Of a stretch of DNA of 64,000 nt, positions 16,464 through 25,387 are shown piece by piece. The notes under the pieces were generated by a model, which was given only the letters and a program-made list of their open reading frames with translations, was not told where the DNA came from and searched no databases. Source of the DNA: JADLBR01 sp964651705 (GTDB lineage Bacteria; Verrucomicrobiota; Verrucomicrobiia; JADLBR01); contig CAZYWZ010000008.1 of NCBI GenBank assembly GCA_964651705.1, positions 25,809 through 89,808 of the forward strand. The letters are read 5' to 3'. A program made the translations under genes and the position numbers. Positions within the stretch are counted from its first letter, which is position 1. Each line of letters starts with the position of its first letter.

Positions 16464-17525
16464 ATGGAGCAGATCGAATTGTTGGGCGCGGCGCTTGGGC
16501 TGGGGACGCTGGCGGGGCTCAGCCTGTACCTGACGGTGTTCGTGGTGGGGGTTTCGCTGCACGAGGGCTGGCTGGCGCTGAGCCCCGGATTGGAGCCATT
16601 GCAGGTGCTCGACAATCCCTGGGTCTGGGGCGTGGCGCTCGTGCTTTACCTGGTGGAATTTTTTGCCGACAAGGTGCCGTGGGTGGATTCGCTCTGGGAT
16701 AGCATCCACACGGCGATTCGCCCCATCGGCGCGATGTTCGTGGCCGCGGCGACGCTCGGCGAGGCGCACCCGGCGATGGAGATCATCGGGGTCCTGTGCG
16801 CGGGGACGGCGGCGGCGGCGACGCATTCGGCCAAGGCGGGGCTCCGCCTCATGATCAACACCTCGCCGGAACCCTTCTCCAACATCGGCGCCAGCGTGGT
16901 CGAGGACGTGGCGGTGGTCGCCGGGAGCATCCTCGTGGTGAAACACCCGATCCTGGCGCTGGTCATCACATCGTTGGGCGTGGCGACGTTCGTGTATTTT
17001 GCTCCCGCGCTATTCCGGTCGGTCAAGGCGCAGTTTGCGATGATATTTGGCAAGCTGACGGCCATCGGCGCCGGGGGAGACGACGCGCTGGCGGCGAAGT
17101 TGCCGCACGATGCGGACCTGGCGCTCGGCGCGCAGCTGGGACCCGGGGAGAAGATCGCCTGGGCCGTGCCTTGCCTGACGGGGCGCTTCGCGACGGTCGG
17201 GCGCAACGTGCGGGGGTTCCTGGTGCGGACCGGCGATGACTCGCGCGTCTATTTCGTGGGCAAGAAGTCGTTCAAGCCCGTGGTGCAGTCGCTCCCGCTG
17301 GGCGGGGTGAAGGTCGATTTCCAGCGGCGGTTCCTGTGTGACGAGATGACGTTCTATCGGCAGGGGCAGGGCGTCCTGGGGTGCCTGCGGTTTCTCAAGC
17401 GCCATGCCGCCCAGGCCGCGGCGTGCCACGAGGACGTCGCGGTCGTGGTGGCCCCGAAGGTCGATCTGCCCGCGAAGCCGGAAGGGGCGCCTTCCGGTGC
17501 CGCGTCCGGCGCCGTGCTGGCGTGA
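16464..17525 (+). CDS. DUF4126 integral membrane protein
   Basis: 353 residues. The first 190 or so form several membrane helices with family-typical text (GLGTLAGLSLYLTVFVVG, FFADKVPWVDSLWDSIHTAIRPIGA, KAGLRLMINTSPEPFSNI). The remainder, about 160 residues from LPHDADLALGAQ on, is a soluble domain not usual in the shortest family members and ending in an Ala/Pro-rich tail. The ATG at 16464 is preceded by GGGAAAGGAGAAGAGGCG. Function is unknown in the family. Downstream lies a 17-bp perfect hairpin. Confidence 0.8.
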   Translation: MEQIELLGAALGLGTLAGLSLYLTVFVVGVSLHEGWLALSPGLEPLQVLDNPWVWGVALVLYLVEFFADKVPWVDSLWDSIHTAIRPIGAMFVAAATLGEAHPAMEIIGVLCAGTAAAATHSAKAGLRLMINTSPEPFSNIGASVVEDVAVVAGSILVVKHPILALVITSLGVATFVYFAPALFRSVKAQFAMIFGKLTAIGAGGDDALAAKLPHDADLALGAQLGPGEKIAWAVPCLTGRFATVGRNVRGFLVRTGDDSRVYFVGKKSFKPVVQSLPLGGVKVDFQRRFLCDEMTFYRQGQGVLGCLRFLKRHAAQAAACHEDVAVVVAPKVDLPAKPEGAPSGAASGAVLA

Positions 17526-17924
17526 ACGCCGGTGCGGATAGTTCCAGGTTGCCCACTAGGAATCTGTCGGACTTTGTCCGACAGATTCCTAGGAGTTTGT
17601 GAACACTTCGGGCTAGATGTTTTCCCGGACGCGCCGCGTCATTCATGTGGCAACTTCGGGTTGGGTCGAGGGGCCTTTTGGACTGCGGTGGCAGAACCCC
17701 GCGAGGGGTGGCGACACCGCTTTGGAATCGCGCGGAGCGCGGGCGTTGACGCTGGGGCGGGGGTGCCGGCTCCGCCGGGAGCCAAAGCGGTGTCGCCGCT
17801 GCGCTCTGCCACCGCAGTCCAAAATCGGGCCGCCTCCTGACCTCGGCTGCCACCGCATCACAACCGGCTAGATTACGATGGATTATCCCAAAAATCTCCG
17901 TCATCCGCGGCCTGAAGTTTCTGG
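17526..17924. repeat. Gene-free gap with three palindromic units
   Basis: A 399-base gap with no gene. It holds: (1) a perfect 17-bp hairpin with a 3-base loop, 17556-17572 and 17576-17592, 30 bases after the DUF4126 stop, without a T-run; (2) a partial unit at 17610-17657 (GGGCTAGATGTTTTCC ... CGCCGCGTCATTCATGTGG) nearly identical to 8989-9034; (3) a nested inverted repeat with 20-base perfect outer arms (17676-17695 and 17805-17824) and 15-base perfect inner arms (17711-17725 and 17782-17796). Confidence 0.88.
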
Positions 17925-18866
17925 CTAGTTTTCGGCGAAGGCATTCCATCGGGCGTCGAGGTTGGCGGGGTCGGGTTTGCCGTCGAGGGTGACGACCTGA
18001 TAGCGGAGGGAGATCTCCTGGCCGGGTTGGATGGACCAGGCAGTTTCCTGGATGGGGACGAAGTTGGAGAAGATGGCGCCGTCGTGTTCCTTGTTCCAGG
18101 TGCGCAGGCGCTGCGGGGCATCGTGGTTGGAGGGGTGGCCGAGGATGGCGACCGTGGCATCGCCCTTTTCGGTGGGGCCGGACATCGCGCACCACCGCGC
18201 GCGCGACTGGTGGCTATCGGCGCGGGTCTTGCCCTCGGAGGTGAGGTAGTCGCTGTTGTCCTTGTTCCATCCCGCGGGTCCCCGGTAGGCGATGCCGCCG
18301 CCGTAGCGGTAGGCGTCCAGCTCCAGCGTGGCGTCGCTGACGTTTTTCTGCGTCATCGTGTAATCGATGACGTTGGCGCCATCCACGAGACGCGCCCGGA
18401 TCGCGAGTTGCTCTCTGAGCACGACGGTCTGGGCGCCATCTTTGTCGAGCGCGACATGTTCTTGTTCGACGGTAAAGGCGGCTTCCCCATCGGCCTTGGT
18501 GCAGGAGAGGGTCTTGGCGAAACGGACGGTGCCAGTCTTGGCCTTGAGGTTCCAGAAGTCGGTCTCGCGCCCCTTGAATGTGCAGTGGACCCAGGCGTGC
18601 CAGAGGCCCATGTGGTGGAGGTGGTCGGCGGGGCGGATGCAGGTGAGGATGGCGCCGGAGGGCGAGTGGAGCGGGTGGATGAAGCCGCTGCGCTTGAAGG
18701 CGGGGTCGGCGCCTTCGGGCGCGGGGTCCTCGGCCTTGTGATAGATGAGGACGGGAGTGCCGCCGCGGGTGATCGTGAGTGACGCATCGGTCTCTTTGAG
18801 GTCGAAGCCTTTGGCGTTGGCGGAAGCGATTGCGAGCAGGAGGGGTGCGAGCGGGGAGATTCTCAT
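17925..18866 (-). CDS. Exported DUF6807 family protein
   Basis: A 313-residue protein with a signal peptide (RISPLAPLLLAIASANA) and the family hallmark ADHLHHMGLWHAW near residue 80. Automated pipelines often name such proteins after PmoA, but they are not methane monooxygenase subunits; they are common secreted proteins of Planctomycetes and Verrucomicrobia with a galactose-mutarotase-like beta-sandwich look (GFIHPLHSPSG, later WSIQPGQEISLRYQV). A role in carbohydrate handling is likely but unproven. An ATG three codons earlier (18875) is also possible. No operon partner. Confidence 0.75.
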   Translation of the reverse strand: MRISPLAPLLLAIASANAKGFDLKETDASLTITRGGTPVLIYHKAEDPAPEGADPAFKRSGFIHPLHSPSGAILTCIRPADHLHHMGLWHAWVHCTFKGRETDFWNLKAKTGTVRFAKTLSCTKADGEAAFTVEQEHVALDKDGAQTVVLREQLAIRARLVDGANVIDYTMTQKNVSDATLELDAYRYGGGIAYRGPAGWNKDNSDYLTSEGKTRADSHQSRARWCAMSGPTEKGDATVAILGHPSNHDAPQRLRTWNKEHDGAIFSNFVPIQETAWSIQPGQEISLRYQVVTLDGKPDPANLDARWNAFAEN

Positions 18867-18973
18867 GGCGGGCATGATGCGGCAGGCCGTGAGGCCGTGG
18901 CAAGTGCGGTGGTGATTGTCCGCGCGATTTTGCTACGCAGCGGGCAAGGAAATGGCTATGGGACGGGGCGATT

Positions 18974-19789
18974 ATGGAGCCGGAATTTTTGGCGGAGGTG
19001 GCTGGGGTGGCGGAGGCCGCGGCGCGCGCCGGGGGCGAGGTGGTCGAGCGGTATTTTCGGGAGGGGGTGGAGATCCGGAGCAAGGAGAGCTACAATCTGG
19101 TCTCCGACGCGGACATCGAGGCGGAGGCGGCGGTGGTGGGAGTGATCCGTGGGGCGTTTCCGGAACACGCGATCCTGGCAGAGGAGGGGCATCGGGCCGA
19201 GGGCGATTCGCGCAATCTCTGGGTGATCGACCCATTGGATGGGACCAACAATTTCGCTCACGGGGTGCCGCATTTTTCGGTCTCGGTGGGGTATTGGTGT
19301 GAGGGGCGGGCGATGTGTGGCGTGATATTCAACCCTGTGACGGGGGATTGGTATACGGCGCGTCGCGGTGGCGGCGCGTTTGCTAATGGGGAGCGCGTCC
19401 GCGTCGGAGAGCAGCGTGGGCTCAACGAGGTCCTGGTGGCCGTGGGTTTTTATTATGACCGCGGGGCGATGATGGAGGCGACCCTGGCGGCCATCGGCGA
19501 CTTTTTCCGCAAGGACGTGCACGGCATCCGGCGGACGGGCTGTGCCTCGCTGGATCTGGCCTGGGTGGCCTTGGGGCGCTTCGGCGCCTATTTCGAATAC
19601 AAGCTCTCGCCATGGGATTTCGCCGCCGGGGCACTGTTCGTCGAGGAGGCGGGCGGGAAGGTGACGACGTGCGGGGGCGACGCCCTGCCGCTGTCGCCGA
19701 CGGGGGTGCTGGCGAGCAACGGCGCGGTCCACGACGCCGCGCTGGAGATCACGCGGCGGCATCGGGCGAGGGCGGAGGGCAAGGCGTAA
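18974..19789 (+). CDS. Inositol monophosphatase family phosphatase
   Basis: A 271-residue Mg-dependent sugar-phosphatase of the SuhB/IMPase family. Metal-binding motifs are visible: LAEEGH near residue 72, the signature WVIDPLDGTNNFAHG at about 87-101, and the C-terminal SPWDFAAGALFVEEAGG. It likely hydrolyses inositol phosphate or a related sugar/nucleotide phosphate in the cytoplasm; members also include CysQ- and HisN-like enzymes, which cannot be excluded by eye. The next gene starts 60 bases downstream on the same strand. Confidence 0.88.
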   Translation: MEPEFLAEVAGVAEAAARAGGEVVERYFREGVEIRSKESYNLVSDADIEAEAAVVGVIRGAFPEHAILAEEGHRAEGDSRNLWVIDPLDGTNNFAHGVPHFSVSVGYWCEGRAMCGVIFNPVTGDWYTARRGGGAFANGERVRVGEQRGLNEVLVAVGFYYDRGAMMEATLAAIGDFFRKDVHGIRRTGCASLDLAWVALGRFGAYFEYKLSPWDFAAGALFVEEAGGKVTTCGGDALPLSPTGVLASNGAVHDAALEITRRHRARAEGKA

Positions 19790-19849
19790 CCCGCGGCGAT
19801 GTCCGGGATGATTGCCCTCGGGGCGCGCGCGGCGTAGGGTTGGGACGAT

Positions 19850-20239
19850 ATGACAAACCCATTTTCGATGGGGTTCGTGGGTGTTTTCGCCGAGCCCCTG
19901 GACGAGGCGCGCCTGGGGCGCATCGTCGATCTTTGGCTGCAGCGATACGAGGGCCTGGAGCAGGTGATGGAGCGGGATGTCGCCACGTTGCGGGTGCGGC
20001 GGGGCGACGAGGTGCGCTGGGAGAAGCACCTCCAGTTCCGCGTCTTGAATGGCGATGAGTTCGCTTGGGTTTATGTGACGCGCGATTCCCGGGTGATCGA
20101 GACCACCGGGATGCCGAATGCCGATGACGCGAGCCTCTGCCTGACCGTGCTCGTCGATCTGCCCGGGCTGCAGGAGATCGTGACTGAAAAGGATGAAAAG
20201 AGGCTCTGCGAGCTGGAGGACGAGGGGCTGATCTCTTGA
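19850..20239 (+). CDS. Hypothetical acidic protein
   Basis: A 129-residue protein I do not recognise. No signal peptide or membrane helix. It is acidic, with LQRYEGLEQVMERDVATLRVRRGDEVRWEKHLQFRV in pieces suggestive of a small alpha/beta fold. It sits 60 bases after the inositol-phosphatase-like gene on the same strand and 64 bases before the PhoD-like gene, so the three may be co-transcribed. Coding is supported by a normal G+C-rich third-position pattern and a clean stop; no function is offered. Confidence 0.65.
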   Translation: MTNPFSMGFVGVFAEPLDEARLGRIVDLWLQRYEGLEQVMERDVATLRVRRGDEVRWEKHLQFRVLNGDEFAWVYVTRDSRVIETTGMPNADDASLCLTVLVDLPGLQEIVTEKDEKRLCELEDEGLIS

Positions 20240-20303
20240 GTCGGTCGGCTTTTGCCTTGAGGGGAGTGCCGCGGCGGACAAAGTGGGGCTGTTCTTGGAC
20301 GGC

Positions 20304-22235
20304 ATGGCGAGGGTGAAATTCTTTTTGAGATCGGGAGGCGGGACCTTTTGGGCGGTCGCGGGGATCGTCTGGGGGTTTGTGTCGTGGGGCGCGGAGAGCG
20401 GTGACGCGGGGGGGGGCCTGATTCCCGAGGTGAAGGCCGAGCGCCGGATCTGTTTTGCGATGTACGCGGTGCATCGCGGGGTGCTGAAACTGACGGCCCA
20501 GCTTTACCCGGTGCCGGCCGGGATCGATCGTGACGTGTATCTGGACGTGAGGCGCGGGGGGGCTTGGAAGCAGGTCGCGCAAGAGAAGGTGGCGGAGAAG
20601 GGCTGGGCGGCGACGTTCCGGGTCGAGGGTTGGGATGCCTCGCAAGACGTGCCGTACCGGGTGCGGCACGGGCGGGTGGCGGAGTACGACGGGGTGATCC
20701 GGAAGGACCCCGCGGCCAAGGACACGATCGTCGTGGCGGTGTTCTCGGGCAACGAGGCGCTGCGGGGAGAGGGGGCCGATGTCCCCAAGGCCGATCTTCT
20801 GTCGAACATAAAGAAACTCAAACCCGACCTGCTATTCTTCGCCGGCGGCCAGGTGTGCGCGGGAGAGAATCATCTGGCGCACTGGCTGAGGTTCGGGCGC
20901 GAGTTTGGCGAGGTGCTGCGGGGTTGTCCGGCGGTGTGCCTGCCCGACGCGAGCGACTTGGGGCAGGCCCACCTCTGGGGCGCGGGGGGCATCAAGTCGG
21001 AGAAGGCGGCCGGCGAAGATGGCGGCTATTTTCGTTCGGTGGAATACGTGCGGGAGGTGGAGGGCGCGCAGACGGGGCACCTGCCGGACCCATTTGACCG
21101 GGGGGTGCTGGATCGCGGCATCGGGATGTACCACACCGCGCTGACAATCGGGCGCGTGAGTTTTGCGATCGTCGATGGGCGCAAGTTCAAATCGGCGCCC
21201 CCGCTCCAAGTTCTGGCGACCTCGGCTACGCCGGCCAACCGGGAGCCGCGGCCGTGGTTGGTCACGACGAATGCGCGTGGCGAGGCCGCGCTGGACGCGC
21301 CGGGCGCGCAACTGCTCGGCGAGCGGCAAGAGAAGTTCCTGCGGGCATGGGGGGCAGACTGGGCGGATTGTGACATGAAGGCGGTGCTGACGCAGGCCGC
21401 TTTCTGCGGCGGGGCGCACCGGTACGGGAGCTGGGATTTCCGCGTGTGGGCGGACCTGGATTCGAATGGCTGGCCCAAGCCCGGGAGGGATCGGGCGCTG
21501 GAGGAGCTTAGGCGGTCTTTCGCGGTGCACATCGCGGGAGGCGGGCGACCGGCGGCGGTGTTCCACCATGGGATTGATGATTGGGGTGACGCGGGGTATT
21601 CGTTCAGCGCGCCTCCGATGGTGAACACGGAGCTCCGGTGGTGGGAACCGGAGTCGAAATCGGCCGAAAAGGCCGGGGGGCAGGGCGAGGGGCTGGGAGA
21701 TTTCCGGGACGGTTTTGGCAATCGGGTGACGCCGGTGGCGGTGGCCAACCCTTCCGTTGAGACGCACGGGGGCGGGCTGACGACGCGCGGCGCGGGTTTC
21801 GGGGTGGTGCGATTTAATAAACCGACGGGAGAGGTGACCTTCGAGTGCTGGCCCCGGAACGTGGACATCGGGGCACGCGGTGCCATGCAATATCCCGGCT
21901 GGCCGGTCGTGATCAAGAGGGAGGACAACAACCGGCGCGCACCGAGCGCTCATCTGGGTGAGGTGACCGTGAAGGGCTCGACGAATCCGGTGGTCCAGGT
22001 GATCGATGATGCCAGCGGCGAGGTGCTCTATACCCTGCATCTCAAGGGGGCGACGTTCAGGCCCGGCGTCTATCGCGATGGCCCGCACACGGTGATCGTG
22101 ATCGCGGGCGACAAGACCAAGCGCTTCCCGGGCGTCTTGCCCGCCAAAAGCGGTGGCCCCTCCCGACTCGAGGCCGATTTTTCCCCGCCGCCCCCGCCGG
22201 TGCCGGAGAAGGGAAGCCGAAGGAGCCGACGGTGA
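20304..22235 (+). CDS. Exported PhoD-like protein lacking the metal ligands
   Basis: 643 residues with an N-terminal hydrophobic segment (GTFWAVAGIVWGFVSW). The overall text follows a large exported PhoD-like metallophosphatase family of PVC bacteria: LLSNIKKLKPDLLFFAGGQ, LPDASDLGQAHLWG, GYFRSVEYVREVEGAQTGHLPDPFD, LLGERQEKFLRAW, DLDSNGWPKPGR, HHGIDDWGDAGYSF. As I recall the family, metal ligands lie in AGDQ, PDDHDVGQ and AGDQH; here they read AGGQ, PDASDLGQ and AGGGR. A coherent loss of all these sites suggests a pseudoenzyme. The start could be GTG 20283. A palindromic repeat begins 5 bases after the stop. Confidence 0.65.
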   Translation: MARVKFFLRSGGGTFWAVAGIVWGFVSWGAESGDAGGGLIPEVKAERRICFAMYAVHRGVLKLTAQLYPVPAGIDRDVYLDVRRGGAWKQVAQEKVAEKGWAATFRVEGWDASQDVPYRVRHGRVAEYDGVIRKDPAAKDTIVVAVFSGNEALRGEGADVPKADLLSNIKKLKPDLLFFAGGQVCAGENHLAHWLRFGREFGEVLRGCPAVCLPDASDLGQAHLWGAGGIKSEKAAGEDGGYFRSVEYVREVEGAQTGHLPDPFDRGVLDRGIGMYHTALTIGRVSFAIVDGRKFKSAPPLQVLATSATPANREPRPWLVTTNARGEAALDAPGAQLLGERQEKFLRAWGADWADCDMKAVLTQAAFCGGAHRYGSWDFRVWADLDSNGWPKPGRDRALEELRRSFAVHIAGGGRPAAVFHHGIDDWGDAGYSFSAPPMVNTELRWWEPESKSAEKAGGQGEGLGDFRDGFGNRVTPVAVANPSVETHGGGLTTRGAGFGVVRFNKPTGEVTFECWPRNVDIGARGAMQYPGWPVVIKREDNNRRAPSAHLGEVTVKGSTNPVVQVIDDASGEVLYTLHLKGATFRPGVYRDGPHTVIVIAGDKTKRFPGVLPAKSGGPSRLEADFSPPPPPVPEKGSRRSRR

Positions 22236-22239
22236 ATTC

Positions 22240-22299
22240 GTAGCGAAGGGCCTTCGCCCTTCGGCGGGGGCGAGCCGAAGCCCGAAGGGGCTTCGCTAC
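22240..22299. repeat. GTAGCGAAG...CTTCGCTAC nested palindrome
   Basis: Outer arms GTAGCGAAG (22240-22248) and CTTCGCTAC (22291-22299) enclose GGCCTTCGCCCTTCGGC and its near-complement. The first 25 bases recur at 43260-43284 (one mismatch) and 15113-15137. It fills the gap between the convergent PhoD-like and oxidoreductase genes. Confidence 0.9.
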
Positions 22300-22309
22300 G
22301 GGGAAGGGG

Positions 22310-23593
22310 TTATACCGGCTGCGTTCTCCCGGGCAGCGGGACGGGGGGAACGGGCAGGGGCCCGAGTTCATATTTCGGCGGGCGGAGATCCAATTTCGAG
22401 GCGTTCATGATCCAGTCCCACTGGATGGCGCGGCCGGTGTAGACGGCGGTGCGGCCGAGGACGCCGGTCATGGTGGCATCGACGAGGCGATTGCCCTCGA
22501 TGATGGGCTTGCCCTCGCGGATGCCCTGGACGAGGGCCTTGTGCATGGTGTCGTCGCCGCTGGCGGGCTTGCCGTCGAATTGCCAAGGTTTGTCGCCGAG
22601 GATCTGAGCGGAACCCCGGTCGACCTCGGCGCGGCCCCTGGTGCCGTGGATGACGTTGCCGATGCGGTTGGTGACGCCCTTGATCTGGGTGGCGAAGGCG
22701 AACATCGTCAGACCGCTGGGGTATTCGTAGCGCACGGCGAAGTGGTCGTAGATGTTGCCGAACTGCGGGCCGGTGCGGACCTGTCGCCCGCCGACGCCCT
22801 GCGCGGTCTTTGGCGTGGCGCCCATGACCCAGTTGGCGACGTCCAGGTTGTGGACCAGCTGCTCGACGAAATGGTCGCCCGAGAGCCATGTGAAGTAGGG
22901 CCAGCAGCGGATCTGCCATTCCATGTCGCTCCAGTCGGGCTTGCGGTCCTCGTAGTGCCACAGCTCCATGTCCCCGATCCAGTGCGACTCGATGTGCGTG
23001 AGTTCGCCGATCTGGCCGTCGCGGATGCGCTGGATCAGTTCGAGGTACTGGGGCGCGTAGCGCTGCTGCGTGCCGACCACCATCGAGAGCTTCTTCTCCT
23101 CGGCGCGTTTGGTGGTCTCCGCCAGGGCGCGGAGGCCGACGGGATCCACGCCGCCGGGCTTTTCTAGGAACATGTGCTTGCCGGCGTCGACGCAGGCGGC
23201 GGCCATCTCGGGGCGGAATCCTGGCGGCGTGAGCAGCATGACGAGGTCCACCTCTTTCATGGCGAGGACCTTCTTGTACGCGTCAAAGCCGAGGAAGATC
23301 TTGTCGGGGGTGACCTTGGTCTGCTCGGGGGCCTCCTTCTGGAGCCTCTTCATGGCGACGTCGACCTTGTCCTGGAACATGTCGGCGATCGCGACCAGCT
23401 CGACGCCCGGGGTGGATTTCAGCAGGAATACGGCGTCCATGGTGCCGCGGTTTCCCGCGCCGACCATGGCGACGCGGACGGCGTCGGAGCCGGCGGCGAA
23501 CACGCCCGGCGCTGGCGCGGCGATGGCGGCGGCACCCGCCGCGGTGGTCTTGATGAAGTGCCTTCGGGTGAGTGGCGAAGGGGTGGGTTGCAT
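22310..23593 (-). CDS. Tat-exported Gfo/Idh/MocA family oxidoreductase
   Basis: A 427-residue NAD(P)-dependent sugar oxidoreductase with a twin-arginine signal (TRRHFIKTTAAGAAAIAAP), so it acts in the periplasm. The Rossmann motif VAMVGAGNRGTMDA is near residues 41-54, the conserved EKPGG (family EKP) near 143, and the catalytic-domain histidine region HFVEQLVHNLDVANWVMG near 245. This subfamily is greatly expanded in Planctomycetes and Verrucomicrobia. The substrate is unknown. The gene is divergent from the GT9-like gene, with 120 bases between them, and convergent with the PhoD-like gene. Confidence 0.88.
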   Translation of the reverse strand: MQPTPSPLTRRHFIKTTAAGAAAIAAPAPGVFAAGSDAVRVAMVGAGNRGTMDAVFLLKSTPGVELVAIADMFQDKVDVAMKRLQKEAPEQTKVTPDKIFLGFDAYKKVLAMKEVDLVMLLTPPGFRPEMAAACVDAGKHMFLEKPGGVDPVGLRALAETTKRAEEKKLSMVVGTQQRYAPQYLELIQRIRDGQIGELTHIESHWIGDMELWHYEDRKPDWSDMEWQIRCWPYFTWLSGDHFVEQLVHNLDVANWVMGATPKTAQGVGGRQVRTGPQFGNIYDHFAVRYEYPSGLTMFAFATQIKGVTNRIGNVIHGTRGRAEVDRGSAQILGDKPWQFDGKPASGDDTMHKALVQGIREGKPIIEGNRLVDATMTGVLGRTAVYTGRAIQWDWIMNASKLDLRPPKYELGPLPVPPVPLPGRTQPV

Positions 23594-23713
23594 GGGGTTC
23601 TCCTGTGTGTGTGCGATAGGTTCCGCGGATGGGTGAGGCCTGTCAAGCGAGCGGTATCGGGCCGTGATCCCGGGGATTGTCGAACGGGGTTAGGGTCCCA
23701 TAATGATGTTTGG

Positions 23714-24508
23714 ATGGGCGCTGGCGACGAGATCATGGTGACGGCGGAGGCGAGGCGCGTGAACGAGGCCACGGGCAGGGTGGTCCGGGTGGTAGACCGG
23801 CGGGGGCTGCCGCGTTGGAGCGCGATTTGGGAGCACAACCCGCGCATCGCAACTAGGGATTTTCGTGGGGAGGCGGTGGAGTTGCGCAACGGGCCCGGCT
23901 GCAGGCATTATCTGGCCGAGGGTCGCCCCGATCGGTTCGTATTTCTCGCCGGTGCGGTGACGGGCCCCGGCGAGATTTGGTTTGACCGCCCCGAGAGGGA
24001 GGAGGCGGAGGCGTTGCGCGCGGGGCGACCCTATGTGGTGATCGAGCCGCACGTGGATTGGCGATTCGGGCACACGCTGAACAAGGATTGGGGGTTCGGG
24101 CGGTGGCAGGCGGTGGTTTCGGCCATGCCGGGCATCCGCTTCGTTCAGGTTGGGCCGCCCGGCGTGCGCGGCCTGGAGGGGGTGGAGCGATTTGAGAGCG
24201 AGAGGTTCCGGCGGGCGCTGGTCGCGATGGCGGGCGCCTCCCTGTATGTGGGACCCGAGGGAGGTCTGCATCACGCCGCCGCCGCCCTGGGCGTCCGCGC
24301 GGTCGTCGTGTTCGGCGCCTTCGTTTCACCGTCGGTGACCGGCTATCGGTCCCACAGAAATATCGCCGTGGCGCATCCCGGATATCCCCTGGGGTGCGGC
24401 TTGCGCTCCGCCTGCCGCGAGTGTCGCGCGGCGATGGAATCGATAACGGTGGGTCGGGTGATCCGGGAGATCGAGGCGGCACTGGCCGATCCGGGCGTCA
24501 GGGGCTAG
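23714..24508 (+). CDS. GT9-like glycosyltransferase
   Basis: A 264-residue protein with the C-terminal half of heptosyltransferase-like GT-B enzymes: VIEPHVDWRFGHTLNKDWGFGRWQAVV (donor-side entry), then LYVGPEGGLHHAAAALGVRAVVVFGAF, the family's donor-phosphate region with Glu-Gly-Gly in place of the usual Asp-Ser/Thr-Gly, and a Cys-rich end (CGLRSACREC). It is shorter than usual GT9 enzymes (about 330-350). Start ATG 23714 or 23735. It opens a surface-glycan block and is followed 9 bases later by the RmlD-like reductase. The sugar transferred is unknown. Confidence 0.7.
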   Translation: MGAGDEIMVTAEARRVNEATGRVVRVVDRRGLPRWSAIWEHNPRIATRDFRGEAVELRNGPGCRHYLAEGRPDRFVFLAGAVTGPGEIWFDRPEREEAEALRAGRPYVVIEPHVDWRFGHTLNKDWGFGRWQAVVSAMPGIRFVQVGPPGVRGLEGVERFESERFRRALVAMAGASLYVGPEGGLHHAAAALGVRAVVVFGAFVSPSVTGYRSHRNIAVAHPGYPLGCGLRSACRECRAAMESITVGRVIREIEAALADPGVRG

Positions 24509-24517
24509 CCTTTTCCC

Positions 24518-25348
24518 ATGGTGGTCGTGCTTGGAGCGGGATTCGTGGGGACCGCGATAGCGCGCAGGCTCGCGCGCGACGGGCGGGAGCACGGGCTGCT
24601 GTCGAGGTCCCGGGTCAACTACACCGATCCGGCCGCCCTGGCGCGATGGCTGGATGCGCATCCCGCCGAGATGCTGCTGAACGCCGCGGGCTGGAATGGC
24701 CGGAATGTCGATGACGTGGAGCGCGATCCGGAGCGGAGCCGCGAGGCCAACGTGGCGTTGCCGGAGCGCCTGGCGCGCGAATGCGCGGCGCGGGGCATCG
24801 CTTTCGTTCACCTTTCGACCGGGTGCGTCTTCCATGGGCGGGGGCCGTTTCACGAGGAGGACGAACCGAATTTCCTGGAGACCGTCTATGCGCGGCACAA
24901 GCTCGAGGCGGAGCGGCGGGTGCTTGGCGTCGCGGGCGCGTGGATCTTCCGTCTTCGCCTGGCTTTCTCCGGGATTGATCACCCGAGGAATCTCCTCACG
25001 AAGCTCCGGGGCTATCCGAGGATTTTGCCGGGGGTTCAATCGGCGACGTGGCTTGAGGACTTCGCGATGCGATGGTCGCAAGTCGTTAGGGCGGCGCCGC
25101 CGGGGATCTACCATGCGGTGCAGCCCGGCCCGCTCGACGTGGTTGCGGTCGCCCGGGCCCTTGGAAATCCTTCGCCGATCTGGGAACCGGAGGAATTCCG
25201 CGAGGCGGGACACGCGCCGAGGAGCGAATGCCTGTTGGGCACGGCGAAGTATGAGGCGGCGTCGGGTGGCGCTGTGCCCGATGGCGCATCGGGTGTCGCG
25301 GCCAGCATCGCATCGATGGCCCGAGATTCTGATGCGACGATCCGCTAG
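24518..25348 (+). CDS. RmlD-like NAD(P)-dependent sugar reductase/epimerase
   Basis: A 276-residue extended-SDR protein. The nucleotide motif VLGAGFVGTAIA sits at residues 4-15, LLNAAGWN replaces the usual NAAAYT of dTDP-4-dehydrorhamnose reductases, the Ser of FVHLSTGCVFHG matches the DYVFDG region, and YARHK supplies the catalytic Tyr-x-x-x-Lys. It probably reduces or epimerises a nucleotide-bound sugar for the glycan made by neighbouring transferases. The start is 9 bases after the GT9-like stop. A true dTDP-rhamnose role is doubtful because no rmlABC genes are in the window. Confidence 0.78.
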   Translation: MVVVLGAGFVGTAIARRLARDGREHGLLSRSRVNYTDPAALARWLDAHPAEMLLNAAGWNGRNVDDVERDPERSREANVALPERLARECAARGIAFVHLSTGCVFHGRGPFHEEDEPNFLETVYARHKLEAERRVLGVAGAWIFRLRLAFSGIDHPRNLLTKLRGYPRILPGVQSATWLEDFAMRWSQVVRAAPPGIYHAVQPGPLDVVAVARALGNPSPIWEPEEFREAGHAPRSECLLGTAKYEAASGGAVPDGASGVAASIASMARDSDATIR

Positions 25349-25387
25349 CCGAATGGCATCGGCCGAGGGAAGGGGGCAAAGGGAGCG

